Shown here one piece after another: positions 1-7,875 of a stretch of DNA of 64,000 bases. Source of the DNA: Enterococcus sp. 9D6_DIV0238 (GTDB lineage Bacteria > Bacillota > Bacilli > Lactobacillales > Enterococcaceae); assembly GCF_002174455.2 (NCBI RefSeq), contig NZ_CP147246.1:2321501-2385500 (forward strand), in the 5' to 3' direction. The notes under the pieces are model-generated. The model worked only from the letters and a program-made list of their open reading frames with translations. It was not told the DNA's origin and did not search any database. The position numbers were made by a program, and so were the translations under genes. Each line of letters starts with the position of its first letter. Position 1 is the first letter of the stretch.

Positions 1-2145
1 GGACCAGGCACATATGAGATCAAAGAAATCAGCAATCCCAATGATTATGTCTTAAATACGCAGGTTCTTGACAATATCGTAGTTCCGGAAAGCTCTAATA
101 AGCCGTTAGATCCAATTGTTTTGGCTGATGACTTCATTAACTACAAAGGGAGCGCAGAAATCACAAAATATGGCGAAACACCAACAGAAACAAAACTTTT
201 AGCAGGTGTTGGATTTGTTTTGGAAGATGCGAATGGCAAGACGGTTGCCCAAGGGACGACTGATCAAAATGGACGTTATTTTGTAGATGGATTAGCACCA
301 GGTACCTATTACTTCAGAGAAGTAAGTACGGGGCCTAATGAGGAATTTTTGATCAATACTGAAAAGGTCAAAGTGGTCATTGAACCAAATACAGTAGGAA
401 AGCCTGAAACAGTTCAAGTAACCTTAACTGATTATCAAGGTTCGTTCAAGATAAAAAAAGTCGACAGTAAAGGCAATCCATTGGCTGGAGCAGAGTTTAG
501 CTTATTTAAAATCAACAGAGAGCTAGTTGCTAGCGGCCTGACATCTGATTCAAATGGCATTGTTAGTTACGAAGGTCTAGCGCCTGGTCGCTACTATTTA
601 ACAGAAACAAAAGCGCCATTAGATGAAGATGGACAGGAATACGTCAAGGACGAATATCCAATCTGGCTGACTATTGAAGATGAAGCCAAAGGGAAACCTG
701 CAACGATCGATCTAGGGGAGTTCCAAAACTTCAAAGGGAAAATCGGTTTGACTAAAACAGGTGCAGGGCATTTATCTATTGCTGGTGCAAAGTTTGCCTT
801 ATATAAAGCTAGCGGTGAAAATGGAACAGAAGAAAAACTGGTTAAAATCGACGGAAAAGAGTACATTGAAGTTGGTGAAGATGGACACATCAATATTGAT
901 AGCTTAGGTCCGGGTTATTACAAGCTGATCGAAATTGAAGCACCGGCAGGTTATGTGATCAATACACAGCCGATCTACTTTACTGTTCGTGAAGGAGAAG
1001 AAACAGATCCGCCAGTGGAAGAAGTGTCGATCGTCAACTATGAAGCATCGATCACAGCCCGGAAAGTTTCTGATGATGAATCATTAGAAACACCACCTCT
1101 CTTAAGAACTGGACTAAGCGGTGTTGAATTCCAAATCCTTGATGACAAGGGCGAGGCTGTGACTGTTTTTGACAGTAAAGGAAACGAAACGAAGACATTG
1201 ATCGCTAATCAAGAGGGGATAATTTCAGCTAGCGGACTTCATGCAGGAAGGTATACATTAGTTGAAACGAAAGCACCAGATGGTTATATTTTAGAAAAAG
1301 AAGGTGTGCCGTTCACGATTATAGATCAGTCCGGGGCAACAACACCGATCAACTTAGGCGATATTGAAAATCATCACGGCAGTATCGAGATTGAAAAGAA
1401 AAATGAACATGGCGATCTTTTAAATGGCGGAAGCTTTGAAATTAGAGACGAAGACGGACAAGTCGTTACTGTCACGAATGCATTAGGATTGAAGACAAAG
1501 ACATTGACTGCGCTTGATGGTAAAATCGAAGCAATAGGGTTGGTTCCAGGAAAGTATTCTCTAATTGAAACGAAAGCGCCAGATGGCTATATTTTAGAAA
1601 CAAATCAAAAAATCATGCCCTTTGAGATTGCTAGATCTGAAAATGGACATCAGAAGGTGTCATTCAAAGGTACACTAACAAACTATCAAGGATCAGTCGA
1701 GTTAAACAAAATCGATAACGACAGTAAAAAAGTGTTGACAGGTGCTGAATTCAATTTATATACAAGTGAAGGAAAATTAGTTAAAAAACAACTGATCACC
1801 GATCAAAATGGACAATTATCAGTTGGCGATCTAGCACCGGGTTCTTACTATTTTGTTGAACAAAAAGCGCCGACTGGGTATCAATTATCCAAGGATAAGC
1901 AACCATTTACGATTGAAGACAAGGCGAATGGTAAGCCAACACAAATCCATTTGACTGTGACGAATTCAAAACAACCAGTAAAAGATCATGATAAAAAAAC
2001 AGCAACACCAACTTCTCAAGTAAATATAAGCGGAAAACTTGCGAACCTAGGCGAGCAGTCAGGAACAAGTTTGATCATTATAGGAGTAGTAGTCTTAGTT
2101 GGATTGGGCGGATATATTGCTTATCGTAAAAAGAAAAATAAGTAA
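1..2145 (+). CDS. Cna_B/SpaA-repeat surface adhesin, 3' part only
   Basis: The reading frame is open from base 1, so the start lies outside the window. The visible ~714 residues contain six complete prealbumin-like (SpaA/Cna_B) modules and the tail of another. Modules begin with lines such as GSFKIKKVD, GKIGLTKTG, GSIEIEKKN and GSVELNKID. Most carry the PGxYxxxExxAPxGY pattern whose Glu normally helps form a Lys-Asn/Asp isopeptide bond. The C terminus has a spacer, a hydrophobic segment (SLIIIGVVVLVGLGGYIAY) and a basic tail (RKKKNK), the layout of a sortase substrate. The expected LPxTG position reads LANLGE, so the anchor motif is degenerate. Its likely role is a stalk-like adhesin or backbone-like surface protein. 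No sortase gene is adjacent inside the window. Ligand and full architecture cannot be judged without the 5' end. Confidence 0.9.
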   Translation, partial: GPGTYEIKEISNPNDYVLNTQVLDNIVVPESSNKPLDPIVLADDFINYKGSAEITKYGETPTETKLLAGVGFVLEDANGKTVAQGTTDQNGRYFVDGLAPGTYYFREVSTGPNEEFLINTEKVKVVIEPNTVGKPETVQVTLTDYQGSFKIKKVDSKGNPLAGAEFSLFKINRELVASGLTSDSNGIVSYEGLAPGRYYLTETKAPLDEDGQEYVKDEYPIWLTIEDEAKGKPATIDLGEFQNFKGKIGLTKTGAGHLSIAGAKFALYKASGENGTEEKLVKIDGKEYIEVGEDGHINIDSLGPGYYKLIEIEAPAGYVINTQPIYFTVREGEETDPPVEEVSIVNYEASITARKVSDDESLETPPLLRTGLSGVEFQILDDKGEAVTVFDSKGNETKTLIANQEGIISASGLHAGRYTLVETKAPDGYILEKEGVPFTIIDQSGATTPINLGDIENHHGSIEIEKKNEHGDLLNGGSFEIRDEDGQVVTVTNALGLKTKTLTALDGKIEAIGLVPGKYSLIETKAPDGYILETNQKIMPFEIARSENGHQKVSFKGTLTNYQGSVELNKIDNDSKKVLTGAEFNLYTSEGKLVKKQLITDQNGQLSVGDLAPGSYYFVEQKAPTGYQLSKDKQPFTIEDKANGKPTQIHLTVTNSKQPVKDHDKKTATPTSQVNISGKLANLGEQSGTSLIIIGVVVLVGLGGYIAYRKKKNK

Positions 2146-2222
2146 TGTGTGTAAATAGTGAATTTAGAGGTTGAGAAAAAGTTGGAGAAACTGATTTTTG
2201 GCCGTTATTCGTTAAATTTTAG

Positions 2223-2265
2223 AGTGCGAAGCAAAACTGATTTTGGTTTTGTTTCGCACTTTTTT
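2223..2265 (+). terminator. Hairpin terminator after the adhesin gene
   Basis: A 15-bp stem (AGTGCGAAGCAAAAC with GTTTTGTTTCGCACT, one G-U pair) is followed by a run of T. The stem resembles the hairpins at 3142-3184 and 47403-47443, so this terminator also looks like the closing hairpin of the dispersed repeat family. The GAGGTTGAGA sequence just upstream, at about 2167, resembles the opening of that repeat. Confidence 0.8.
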
Positions 2266-2354
2266 AGATATCAGTCTTAGGTTTGATGGAAAATAAGGAT
2301 AGAAAGGGTATTATAAAGTAGACAGAAAATGAACTAAGAAGGATTTTGATCAAG

Positions 2355-2750
2355 ATGATAAAAAAGACTATCAAGAAAATAATGAGCCTCGCTGTATTAC
2401 TGCTTGTCAGTGCTTTTGGTTTTCGTTTATATACATACAATAATACATCAGATGCAGCCGCTCTTATAGATCAGCTCAATCCTTTAGTTCAGACTGAGAC
2501 TTTATATGTAAAAACAACAGATAAATATGCGTATAAATTTCCGGATGCAGTGAGCAAAATAGATAATTTCACATATATCCAGAATTGTTTTGATAAAAAT
2601 GGTCATGCACGTAAGTTGTCCTATACTTCCTTTGGACGACCGCTTACACCCAAGAGATTTTTGAGAGTGACGACAAAAGGACAGAGTATTCAGACTTGGG
2701 AAGAAATCGACGAGCAAGAAATCCCTCAGAAAATCATTTCACTGCTATAA
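2355..2750 (+). CDS. YxeA-like (DUF1093) exported protein
   Basis: This is a 131-residue protein with a basic N terminus and one hydrophobic segment (about residues 10-25, MSLAVLLLVSAFGFRLY), so it is probably secreted or membrane-tethered. The rest resembles the YxeA/DUF1093 family of small Gram-positive proteins of unknown function: a folded domain with YVKTTDKYAYKF and ends near WEEIDEQEIP. I chose ATG at 2355 because AAGAAGGA lies 11 bases upstream. A TTG three codons earlier sits too close to that site. The next small gene follows after 29 bases, so the two may be co-transcribed. No role is assigned. Confidence 0.75.
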   Translation: MIKKTIKKIMSLAVLLLVSAFGFRLYTYNNTSDAAALIDQLNPLVQTETLYVKTTDKYAYKFPDAVSKIDNFTYIQNCFDKNGHARKLSYTSFGRPLTPKRFLRVTTKGQSIQTWEEIDEQEIPQKIISLL

Positions 2751-2779
2751 TGATGATTATCAGCAGCAAGGGGTGATGG

Positions 2780-2989
2780 ATGATGGAACAATTGATCATT
2801 AATAAAAATAAGCTGAGAGATACAGCGACAATTACAGGCTTAGGAATGTTGGCCTACCGTATTTTTCCAGAAACTGGCCGAATCAATATTCAACTTCTTT
2901 CAGGTGAACAAGAAGAATGTACGATCGTTTTTAAAGATGGAGAGGAATTTTCTCTGCGTGGAGAAGTTATTCGTTTGGTCGTCAAATAA
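2780..2989 (+). CDS. Small conserved-looking protein of unknown function
   Basis: This 69-residue cytosolic-looking protein has no signal or membrane segment. It begins with ATGATG behind an AAGGGGTGATGG ribosome site. The sequence looks beta-rich (MLAYRIFPETGRINIQLL, ECTIVFKDGEEFSLRGEVIRLVV). It lies 29 bases after the YxeA-like gene on the same strand and just ahead of a repeat element that ends in a terminator hairpin. I do not recognise the family. Confidence 0.55.
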   Translation: MMEQLIINKNKLRDTATITGLGMLAYRIFPETGRINIQLLSGEQEECTIVFKDGEEFSLRGEVIRLVVK

Positions 2990-2991
2990 TC

Positions 2992-3184
2992 GAGGCTGAG
3001 ACAGAAGTGTTCAATTCTTAGCACTTAGAATTATGTTAGTTTTACTTTGTTCTTTGAATAATAGTGAAACTGTCTTTGTTAGCTGAGGAGAGCGAAGCAT
3101 AGCGTAGTAGTTGCTTCTGCTTCTATTGATTCTCACGTTTTAGAGACCGAAACAAAAGTGATTTTTACTTTTGTTTCGGTCTCT
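2992..3184 (+). repeat. Dispersed intergenic repeat, shortened copy
   Basis: It opens with GAGGCTGAGACAGAAGTGTT and closes with a perfect 18-bp hairpin at 3142-3184 (AGAGACCGAAACAAAAGT and its complement, 7-base loop). Internal blocks such as CTTTGTTCTTTGAATAATAG, TAGTGAAACTGT and GAAGCATAGCGTAGTAG match the full-length copy at 47403-47765 read on the minus strand. The middle of that copy is missing here. The hairpin followed by TATTTTATT can also act as the terminator for the genes ending at 2989. Confidence 0.8.
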
Positions 3185-3187
3185 ATT

Positions 3188-4378
3188 TTATTGTTTTAAA
3201 TAGTCAATACTTACTTTAAGCCGTTTAAGACCATCAAGTAGTTTTTCTTTGGAGCAGCCAATATTCAAGCGTAAGAATTTTTTTTCTGATTCGCCATAAG
3301 TCGATCCATCCATGATCGCTACTTTTCCTTGATGGATCAGAGCGGATTGCAGCTGTTTCATTGTAAAGGGAAGCTTAGAACAATCGATCCAAAGTAAGTA
3401 AGTTGCCTGAGCATCTACAACTGTTAATTCCGGTAGTTGCTCTTGAATAAATTTTTTGACCAGTAGAATATTTTTATCAAGATACTGATTTAACTGGTCA
3501 AGCCAATCATGGCAGTGATCGTAGGCTGTTATAGTGCTGTCCAAACCTAAAATACTTGTAGAAGAAAGTCCATCTCGATTTTTTAAGATGTGTATAAATT
3601 GTTCTCGTAGGTCCATATCTGGAATCATCAAATATGAAGCAATCAACCCTGGTGTGTTAAAAGTTTTGCTTGCTGATGTGCAAAGGGCGATCTGTTGTGA
3701 GTCAGCTGCCCACTTGAATATGGGAGAATGCTGTTCTCCTTTACGTAAAATGTCCATATGGATTTCGTCAGAAATCAGGAAGACCCCATACTTTTGACAT
3801 AACTGAATCATTTGGCTAAGCTCTTCCTTTGTCCAAACTCGTCCAGTAGGGTTGTGAGGACTGCACAAAAGGAAAATAGTACAGTCAGGCTGCCTCAATT
3901 TATTTTCTAAATCAAGAAAATCAATCGTGTATTGCTGGTTTTCATAGTGAAGCTTTGTTTCAAGGACAATTCGATCTTGAGCTTCGATCACTTTGAAAAA
4001 AGCGTCATAAGCGGGTGTCTGGATCAACACTTGCTCACCTGGTGCTGACTTTAATTCGATCAGCTTAGAGATCGAATAGATGACAGATGGACTGTATACG
4101 AGCCAATCCTCATCGAATGTATAGTCAAAGCGTGAGCGGTACCAGTTTTGAATACTATCCTTGAATACTTTGTGATTCCAGCGCGTATAGCCGAATATAG
4201 GATGGCTGATGCGCTTTTGCAGGGAAGTGATGATTTCCTTCGGTACTGCAAAATCAGTGTCTGATACAGTGAACGGCAGTAAATCGGCTTCACCAAAACG
4301 GTCAGCGACATAATCCCATTGTGTGCAAAAGGTTCCTTTTCTATCTATTATCGTATCAAAATCTATTGTATCTATCAT
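3188..4378 (-). CDS. malY: MalY/PatB-type PLP-dependent cystathionine beta-lyase/aminotransferase
   Basis: This 396-residue fold-type I PLP enzyme resembles MalY/PatB C-S lyases. Visible motifs are the N-terminal DTDF and FGYTRW region, the cofactor-ring segment PHNPTGRVW, the ISDEIH aspartate motif and the SASKTFNTPGL Schiff-base lysine. Members cleave cystathionine or similar C-S bonds. E. coli MalY also modulates maltose gene activation. The gene starts 11 bases after a malX-type PTS gene, a malX-malY pairing known from E. coli. AGGAAGG precedes the start. The enzyme class is clear; the physiological substrate and any regulatory role are inferred only from the pairing. Confidence 0.88.
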   Translation of the reverse strand: MIDTIDFDTIIDRKGTFCTQWDYVADRFGEADLLPFTVSDTDFAVPKEIITSLQKRISHPIFGYTRWNHKVFKDSIQNWYRSRFDYTFDEDWLVYSPSVIYSISKLIELKSAPGEQVLIQTPAYDAFFKVIEAQDRIVLETKLHYENQQYTIDFLDLENKLRQPDCTIFLLCSPHNPTGRVWTKEELSQMIQLCQKYGVFLISDEIHMDILRKGEQHSPIFKWAADSQQIALCTSASKTFNTPGLIASYLMIPDMDLREQFIHILKNRDGLSSTSILGLDSTITAYDHCHDWLDQLNQYLDKNILLVKKFIQEQLPELTVVDAQATYLLWIDCSKLPFTMKQLQSALIHQGKVAIMDGSTYGESEKKFLRLNIGCSKEKLLDGLKRLKVSIDYLKQ

Positions 4379-4389
4379 ATGTGACCTTC

Positions 4390-5943
4390 CTACTCCATTA
4401 AGTTTTCCAGTTCATTTTTGACAGTAGCGACCTGTGTACCAATGATGACCTGAAGATTATTACTATCTAATTTGATAACTCCTAACGCACCTAGATCTTT
4501 CAGTTCTTGCTCATCGACCGCAGTCATATCATCCACAACTAAACGTAAACGGGTGATACAATTATCCAAGGAGACGATATTGGCACTTCCGCCTAGAGCA
4601 TCAAGAATCAGAGGACCGTCGTATTTTCCGCTTTTCGTATAGCTTCGTTCTTTTTCAGTCACATCTTCTGTCGACAGTTCACGTCCGGGTGTTTTCAAAT
4701 TGAATTTTTGAATCGCAAATTTGAAAACAAAGTAGTAAACGGCAAACCATAAGGCACCGACAATCAAAACGAGATACCATTTTGTATACGTTCCTTGTAA
4801 AACACCGAAAATCAAAAAGTCTAAAACGCCGCCGTCAGTATTACCGATCACAACTTGAAGTAAAGCCATGAGCATAAAACCTAAACCCGTCATGATGACG
4901 TGGAAACCATATAAAACAGGTGCAATAAATAAGAAAAGAAACTCGATCGGTTCAGTGATCCCTGTAACGAAGGTTGCAATCACACCGGAAATCAATAAAC
5001 CTTTGATTTTATGACGATTTTCAGGCAGCGCAGTTCGATACATTGCCAAGGCTGCTGCTGGTAAGCCGAACATGAAGGTCGGCATTTTTCCTTGAGATAA
5101 GAAGGCTGTAGCTGCTGGACTGATCGGTGAACCGCTTTGAAGCTGAGCGTAGAAAATATTCAGCGCACCGGAAACACTTTGTCCATCGACGATTTGAGTC
5201 CCACCGGCTTCGGTAAAACGAATCATTGAAACTAAGATGTGATGTAAGCCAAACGGTAAAAGCAAACGCTCGCCAGCACCGAATAAAAATGGACCAAAAA
5301 TACCTGCTTTTTGAATCGCAAACCCCACACTATTGATACCAAGAGCAAAAATCGGCCAAATAATTGGGATCAGTACCCCAACGATAGACATCACAAGCGA
5401 AGTAATGATCGGAATAAATCGTGCACCGCCGAAAAAGGCGAAAGCATCTGGTAATTGAATCGTATAAAACTTATTATGAAGTAAATAAACGATGATCCCA
5501 ACAATAATTCCGCCTAATACCCCCATTTCGACGGACTGCATCCCTAAAACCATTCCCTGACCTGCTTCACGCAAATGATCTGCATCTGCTAGTTTTCCTG
5601 TTTCAGTCAGGTAAAAATTGATGGATAAGTTCATGACTACATAGCCGACTAGTCCAGAAAAGGCAGCAACTCCTTTTTCACTGCGGGCTAGTCCTAAAGG
5701 GATCGCCATCGCAAATAATAAGGGCAAATACGTAAAAGCAAAACCACCGACCGTTGACATAAAACGGAAGGCAACCTGCAGCCACGGCTGATCTAAAAAT
5801 GGCAGTAATTCAAGAGTTGAAGGACTGGAAAACGAACTGCCAATCCCTAAGATCAATCCCATAAAAGCCAATAATGCAACGGGCAGCATAAATGTTTTAC
5901 CGATCCCCTGGAAGAATTCCCAAAAACTAAATTTCTTTTTCAT
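4390..5943 (-). CDS. malX: PTS glucose/maltose-type EIICB, MalX-like
   Basis: This 517-residue membrane permease has an EIIC domain of the glucose family (about residues 1-400, with AGERLLLPFGLHH and GITEPIEFLFLF) followed by an EIIB domain. The phosphorylated Cys is Cys462 in DNCITRLRL. No EIIA domain is present, so a separate glucose-type EIIA must donate phosphate. The EIIA domain of the BglP-like protein in this window is one possible partner. It would import and phosphorylate glucose, maltose or a related sugar. AAAGGAG precedes the ATG. It is probably co-transcribed with the downstream malY gene, with the RpiR-type regulator gene just upstream. The exact sugar is not visible from the sequence. 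Confidence 0.88.
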   Translation of the reverse strand: MKKKFSFWEFFQGIGKTFMLPVALLAFMGLILGIGSSFSSPSTLELLPFLDQPWLQVAFRFMSTVGGFAFTYLPLLFAMAIPLGLARSEKGVAAFSGLVGYVVMNLSINFYLTETGKLADADHLREAGQGMVLGMQSVEMGVLGGIIVGIIVYLLHNKFYTIQLPDAFAFFGGARFIPIITSLVMSIVGVLIPIIWPIFALGINSVGFAIQKAGIFGPFLFGAGERLLLPFGLHHILVSMIRFTEAGGTQIVDGQSVSGALNIFYAQLQSGSPISPAATAFLSQGKMPTFMFGLPAAALAMYRTALPENRHKIKGLLISGVIATFVTGITEPIEFLFLFIAPVLYGFHVIMTGLGFMLMALLQVVIGNTDGGVLDFLIFGVLQGTYTKWYLVLIVGALWFAVYYFVFKFAIQKFNLKTPGRELSTEDVTEKERSYTKSGKYDGPLILDALGGSANIVSLDNCITRLRLVVDDMTAVDEQELKDLGALGVIKLDSNNLQVIIGTQVATVKNELENLME

Positions 5944-6013
5944 TCTGTTTCTCCTTTCGTAGTAAAAAGATGGATAAATTTTGTTTTTCTTGCACTCAGT
6001 TTACGTGGAAGGG

Positions 6014-6056
6014 ATTATAGAAACAAGCGCTTACACAGACGTTGTAAGAGCTTACA
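6014..6056 (-). promoter_or_regulatory. malXY promoter with cre-like and paired operator-like sites
   Basis: On the minus strand a perfect TATAAT (+ strand 6014-6019) lies 70 bases upstream of malX. Upstream sit two related near-palindromes, AACAAGCGCTTACA (6022-6035) and TGTAAGAGCTTACA (6043-6056). Their GCTTACA half-sites are 21 bp apart, about two helical turns. The first also fits a catabolite responsive element on the minus strand (11 of 14 positions by eye). No good -35 is seen, which suggests activator dependence. The RpiR protein from the neighbouring gene is the obvious candidate to bind the pair. Confidence 0.55.
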
Positions 6057-6072
6057 TATAAAGTAAGAGGAT

Positions 6073-6843
6073 TCATTTTTCGGCATAGGATTCGATATAG
6101 CGGAGAATCAAAAGCTCCAATATTACATGCATAGGAATCCGGGAACTCATATCTATCTCTCCGTAGTAGCCATTAGTCACTTCTACATGAAAGACGATAG
6201 ACGCAAGCTGCTCTAAAGGGCTATTTTTAGTTCCAATGACAGCAATGATCGGCACATTGTTTTCTTTGAGAAGTGCTGCATATTCAAGTGCCAGCATCGT
6301 TTCACCACTGTAACTGACAAGAACGGCGGTATCCTTAGCTGTTAAATGATTTGCGACGATCCTCAGCTCATCCCAATCTTCTCGCGCATCCGCGATTCTA
6401 CCAGCAAAAGTCAGCTTTCTAGCAGCCTCAAAACAGCAAGAAAACGAGCTGCCTACACCAAAAAATTCCACACGCTGTCCTTCTGCTAATAATTTAGCAC
6501 CCGTTTCCAAGGAATCTTCTTCTATAGCTTTTAGGGTTTGGTCAAGTTCAAATTGGACACGAGCTGTTAATTGTGTCAGGTCTTTTGAGGGATGATAGAT
6601 TTGACGCTGCTCATCTTCCATATGACGAATCAGAGCATATTTCATCTCCTGAAAACCTGAGTAACCTAAAGCTTGGCTAGTACGACTGATCGTAGCTGTT
6701 GAAACATAGATTTTTTCCGCAATATCATTGATCCGACTTTGTGTGATCTCATCTGGATGTTCAATGATATATGCCAAAACTTGTTGTTCCAAAGGACTTA
6801 GCAGTGCTTGCTTCTTTTGAAATTTTTTTAGTAGGATGTTCAT
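6073..6843 (-). CDS. RpiR/MurR-family transcriptional regulator
   Basis: This 256-residue protein has an N-terminal helix-turn-helix of the RpiR type (SRINDIAEKIYVSTATISRTSQALGY region) and a C-terminal SIS sugar-phosphate-binding domain (about residues 110-240, with EFFGVGSSFSCCFEAARK and AVLVSYSGET). Such proteins sense phosphosugars. The start at 6843 is preferred because AAGAGGAA lies seven bases before it. An in-frame ATG six codons upstream lacks a ribosome site. It lies directly upstream of malX-malY on the same strand. I infer that it controls them through the paired sites at 6022-6056. Confidence 0.85.
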   Translation of the reverse strand: MNILLKKFQKKQALLSPLEQQVLAYIIEHPDEITQSRINDIAEKIYVSTATISRTSQALGYSGFQEMKYALIRHMEDEQRQIYHPSKDLTQLTARVQFELDQTLKAIEEDSLETGAKLLAEGQRVEFFGVGSSFSCCFEAARKLTFAGRIADAREDWDELRIVANHLTAKDTAVLVSYSGETMLALEYAALLKENNVPIIAVIGTKNSPLEQLASIVFHVEVTNGYYGEIDMSSRIPMHVILELLILRYIESYAEK

Positions 6844-6994
6844 TGACGTTCCTCTTTTCATTAAAGGCTAGTTTATTTGCTTTTAGTATAACAAAGGAAG
6901 CGTCCTACTGCTATGGTGAGTGAAATGATAGAAAGGTTGCAACAATTAGGAACAATAGTACAATAGAAGGAAAGAATGACAAGGAGGAATTTTC

Positions 6995-7720
6995 ATGGCG
7001 GGTCATAGTAAATGGAAAAATATTCAAGGTAGAAAAAATGCGCAGGATGCAAAGAGAGGAAAGATTTTTCAAAAGCTTTCAAGGGAAATCTATGTTGCAG
7101 CTAAAGCTGGCGGACCAGATCCTGCAACGAATGCAGCATTACGCTTGGTGATGGACAAGGCAAAGGCGGCCAATATGCCGAATGACAATATCGATCGAGC
7201 CTTGAAAAAGGCTAGTAGTTCTGGAGATAATGAGCATTATGATGAAATTACTTATGAAGGATATGGTCCTGGCGGAACGGCGATTTTAGTTTATGCATTG
7301 ACCGATAATCGAAATCGGACAGCGACGAATGTGCGTGTCGCATTCACAAGAAATGGCGGTTCTTTAGGGGAGACAGGCTCTGTTAGTTATATGTTCGACC
7401 GTAAAGGCTATATTGCAATCGAGCGTGAGGGATTGTCGATCGATGAAGAGGGAATGTTTGAACAAGTCCTTGAAGCTGGCGCTGACGATTTGGAAACGTT
7501 AGATGAAGTATTTGAAATATATACAGCACCAGAAGATTTTGTTTCTGTTCGTGATGCGCTGGAAACAAATGGATTTACATTAGCACAAGCAGAGTTGACG
7601 ATGATTCCGCAAACGGAGACTAGTTTAACTAAAGAGCAGCAGGAGCAACTCCAAGTGCTTGTTGATAAGCTAGAAGAAGATGACGATGTTTCAGAAGTGT
7701 TTACTTCTGCTGACATGTAG
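6995..7720 (+). CDS. YebC/TACO1-family protein
   Basis: This 241-residue member of the universally conserved YebC/TACO1 family shows the hallmark N terminus [21 protein letters not shown] and the [12 protein letters not shown] and [14 protein letters not shown] motifs. Family members act in translation of difficult peptide stretches or as transcription factors. The acidic C terminus ([17 protein letters not shown]) is typical. An AAGGAGGAA site precedes the ATG, and a strong hairpin terminator follows 15 bases after the stop, so it looks monocistronic. Confidence 0.95.
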   Translation: MAGHSKWKNIQGRKNAQDAKRGKIFQKLSREIYVAAKAGGPDPATNAALRLVMDKAKAANMPNDNIDRALKKASSSGDNEHYDEITYEGYGPGGTAILVYALTDNRNRTATNVRVAFTRNGGSLGETGSVSYMFDRKGYIAIEREGLSIDEEGMFEQVLEAGADDLETLDEVFEIYTAPEDFVSVRDALETNGFTLAQAELTMIPQTETSLTKEQQEQLQVLVDKLEEDDDVSEVFTSADM

Positions 7721-7735
7721 ATAAGGAAAATAGAA

Positions 7736-7778
7736 GGGACTGTGGCATAACTCTTAGAGTTATGCCACAGTCCCTTTA
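7736..7778 (+). terminator. Perfect 18-bp hairpin terminator
   Basis: GGGACTGTGGCATAACTC pairs perfectly with its complement at 7757-7774 across a 3-base TTA loop and is followed by TTT. It terminates the yebC transcript. It is also one end of a minus-strand repeat copy extending to about 7855. Confidence 0.85.
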
Positions 7779-7855
7779 AAAACAAATAAATGGTGGAAAC
7801 AGAATTAACTACTTTGCTGCGCTTCGGAAATAAGCTGAACACTTCTGTCCCAACT
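7736..7855 (-). repeat. Dispersed intergenic repeat, divergent copy in reverse orientation
   Basis: Read on the minus strand it opens with GTTGGGACAGAAGTGTTCAG, continues with CTTATTTCCGAAGCGCAGC and ends in the hairpin at 7736-7774. The opening and the TTATTTCCGAAG block match the full-length copy at 47403-47765. The terminal hairpin sequence differs. Confidence 0.65.
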
Positions 7856-7875
7856 TTTCTTTTTTTATTAACAAA

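Noticed and set aside
7408..7842. 144-residue antisense frame over yebC
   Set aside because: It spans the yebC terminator and the repeat, is rich in Ser as expected from antisense of an acidic protein, and has no start signal.
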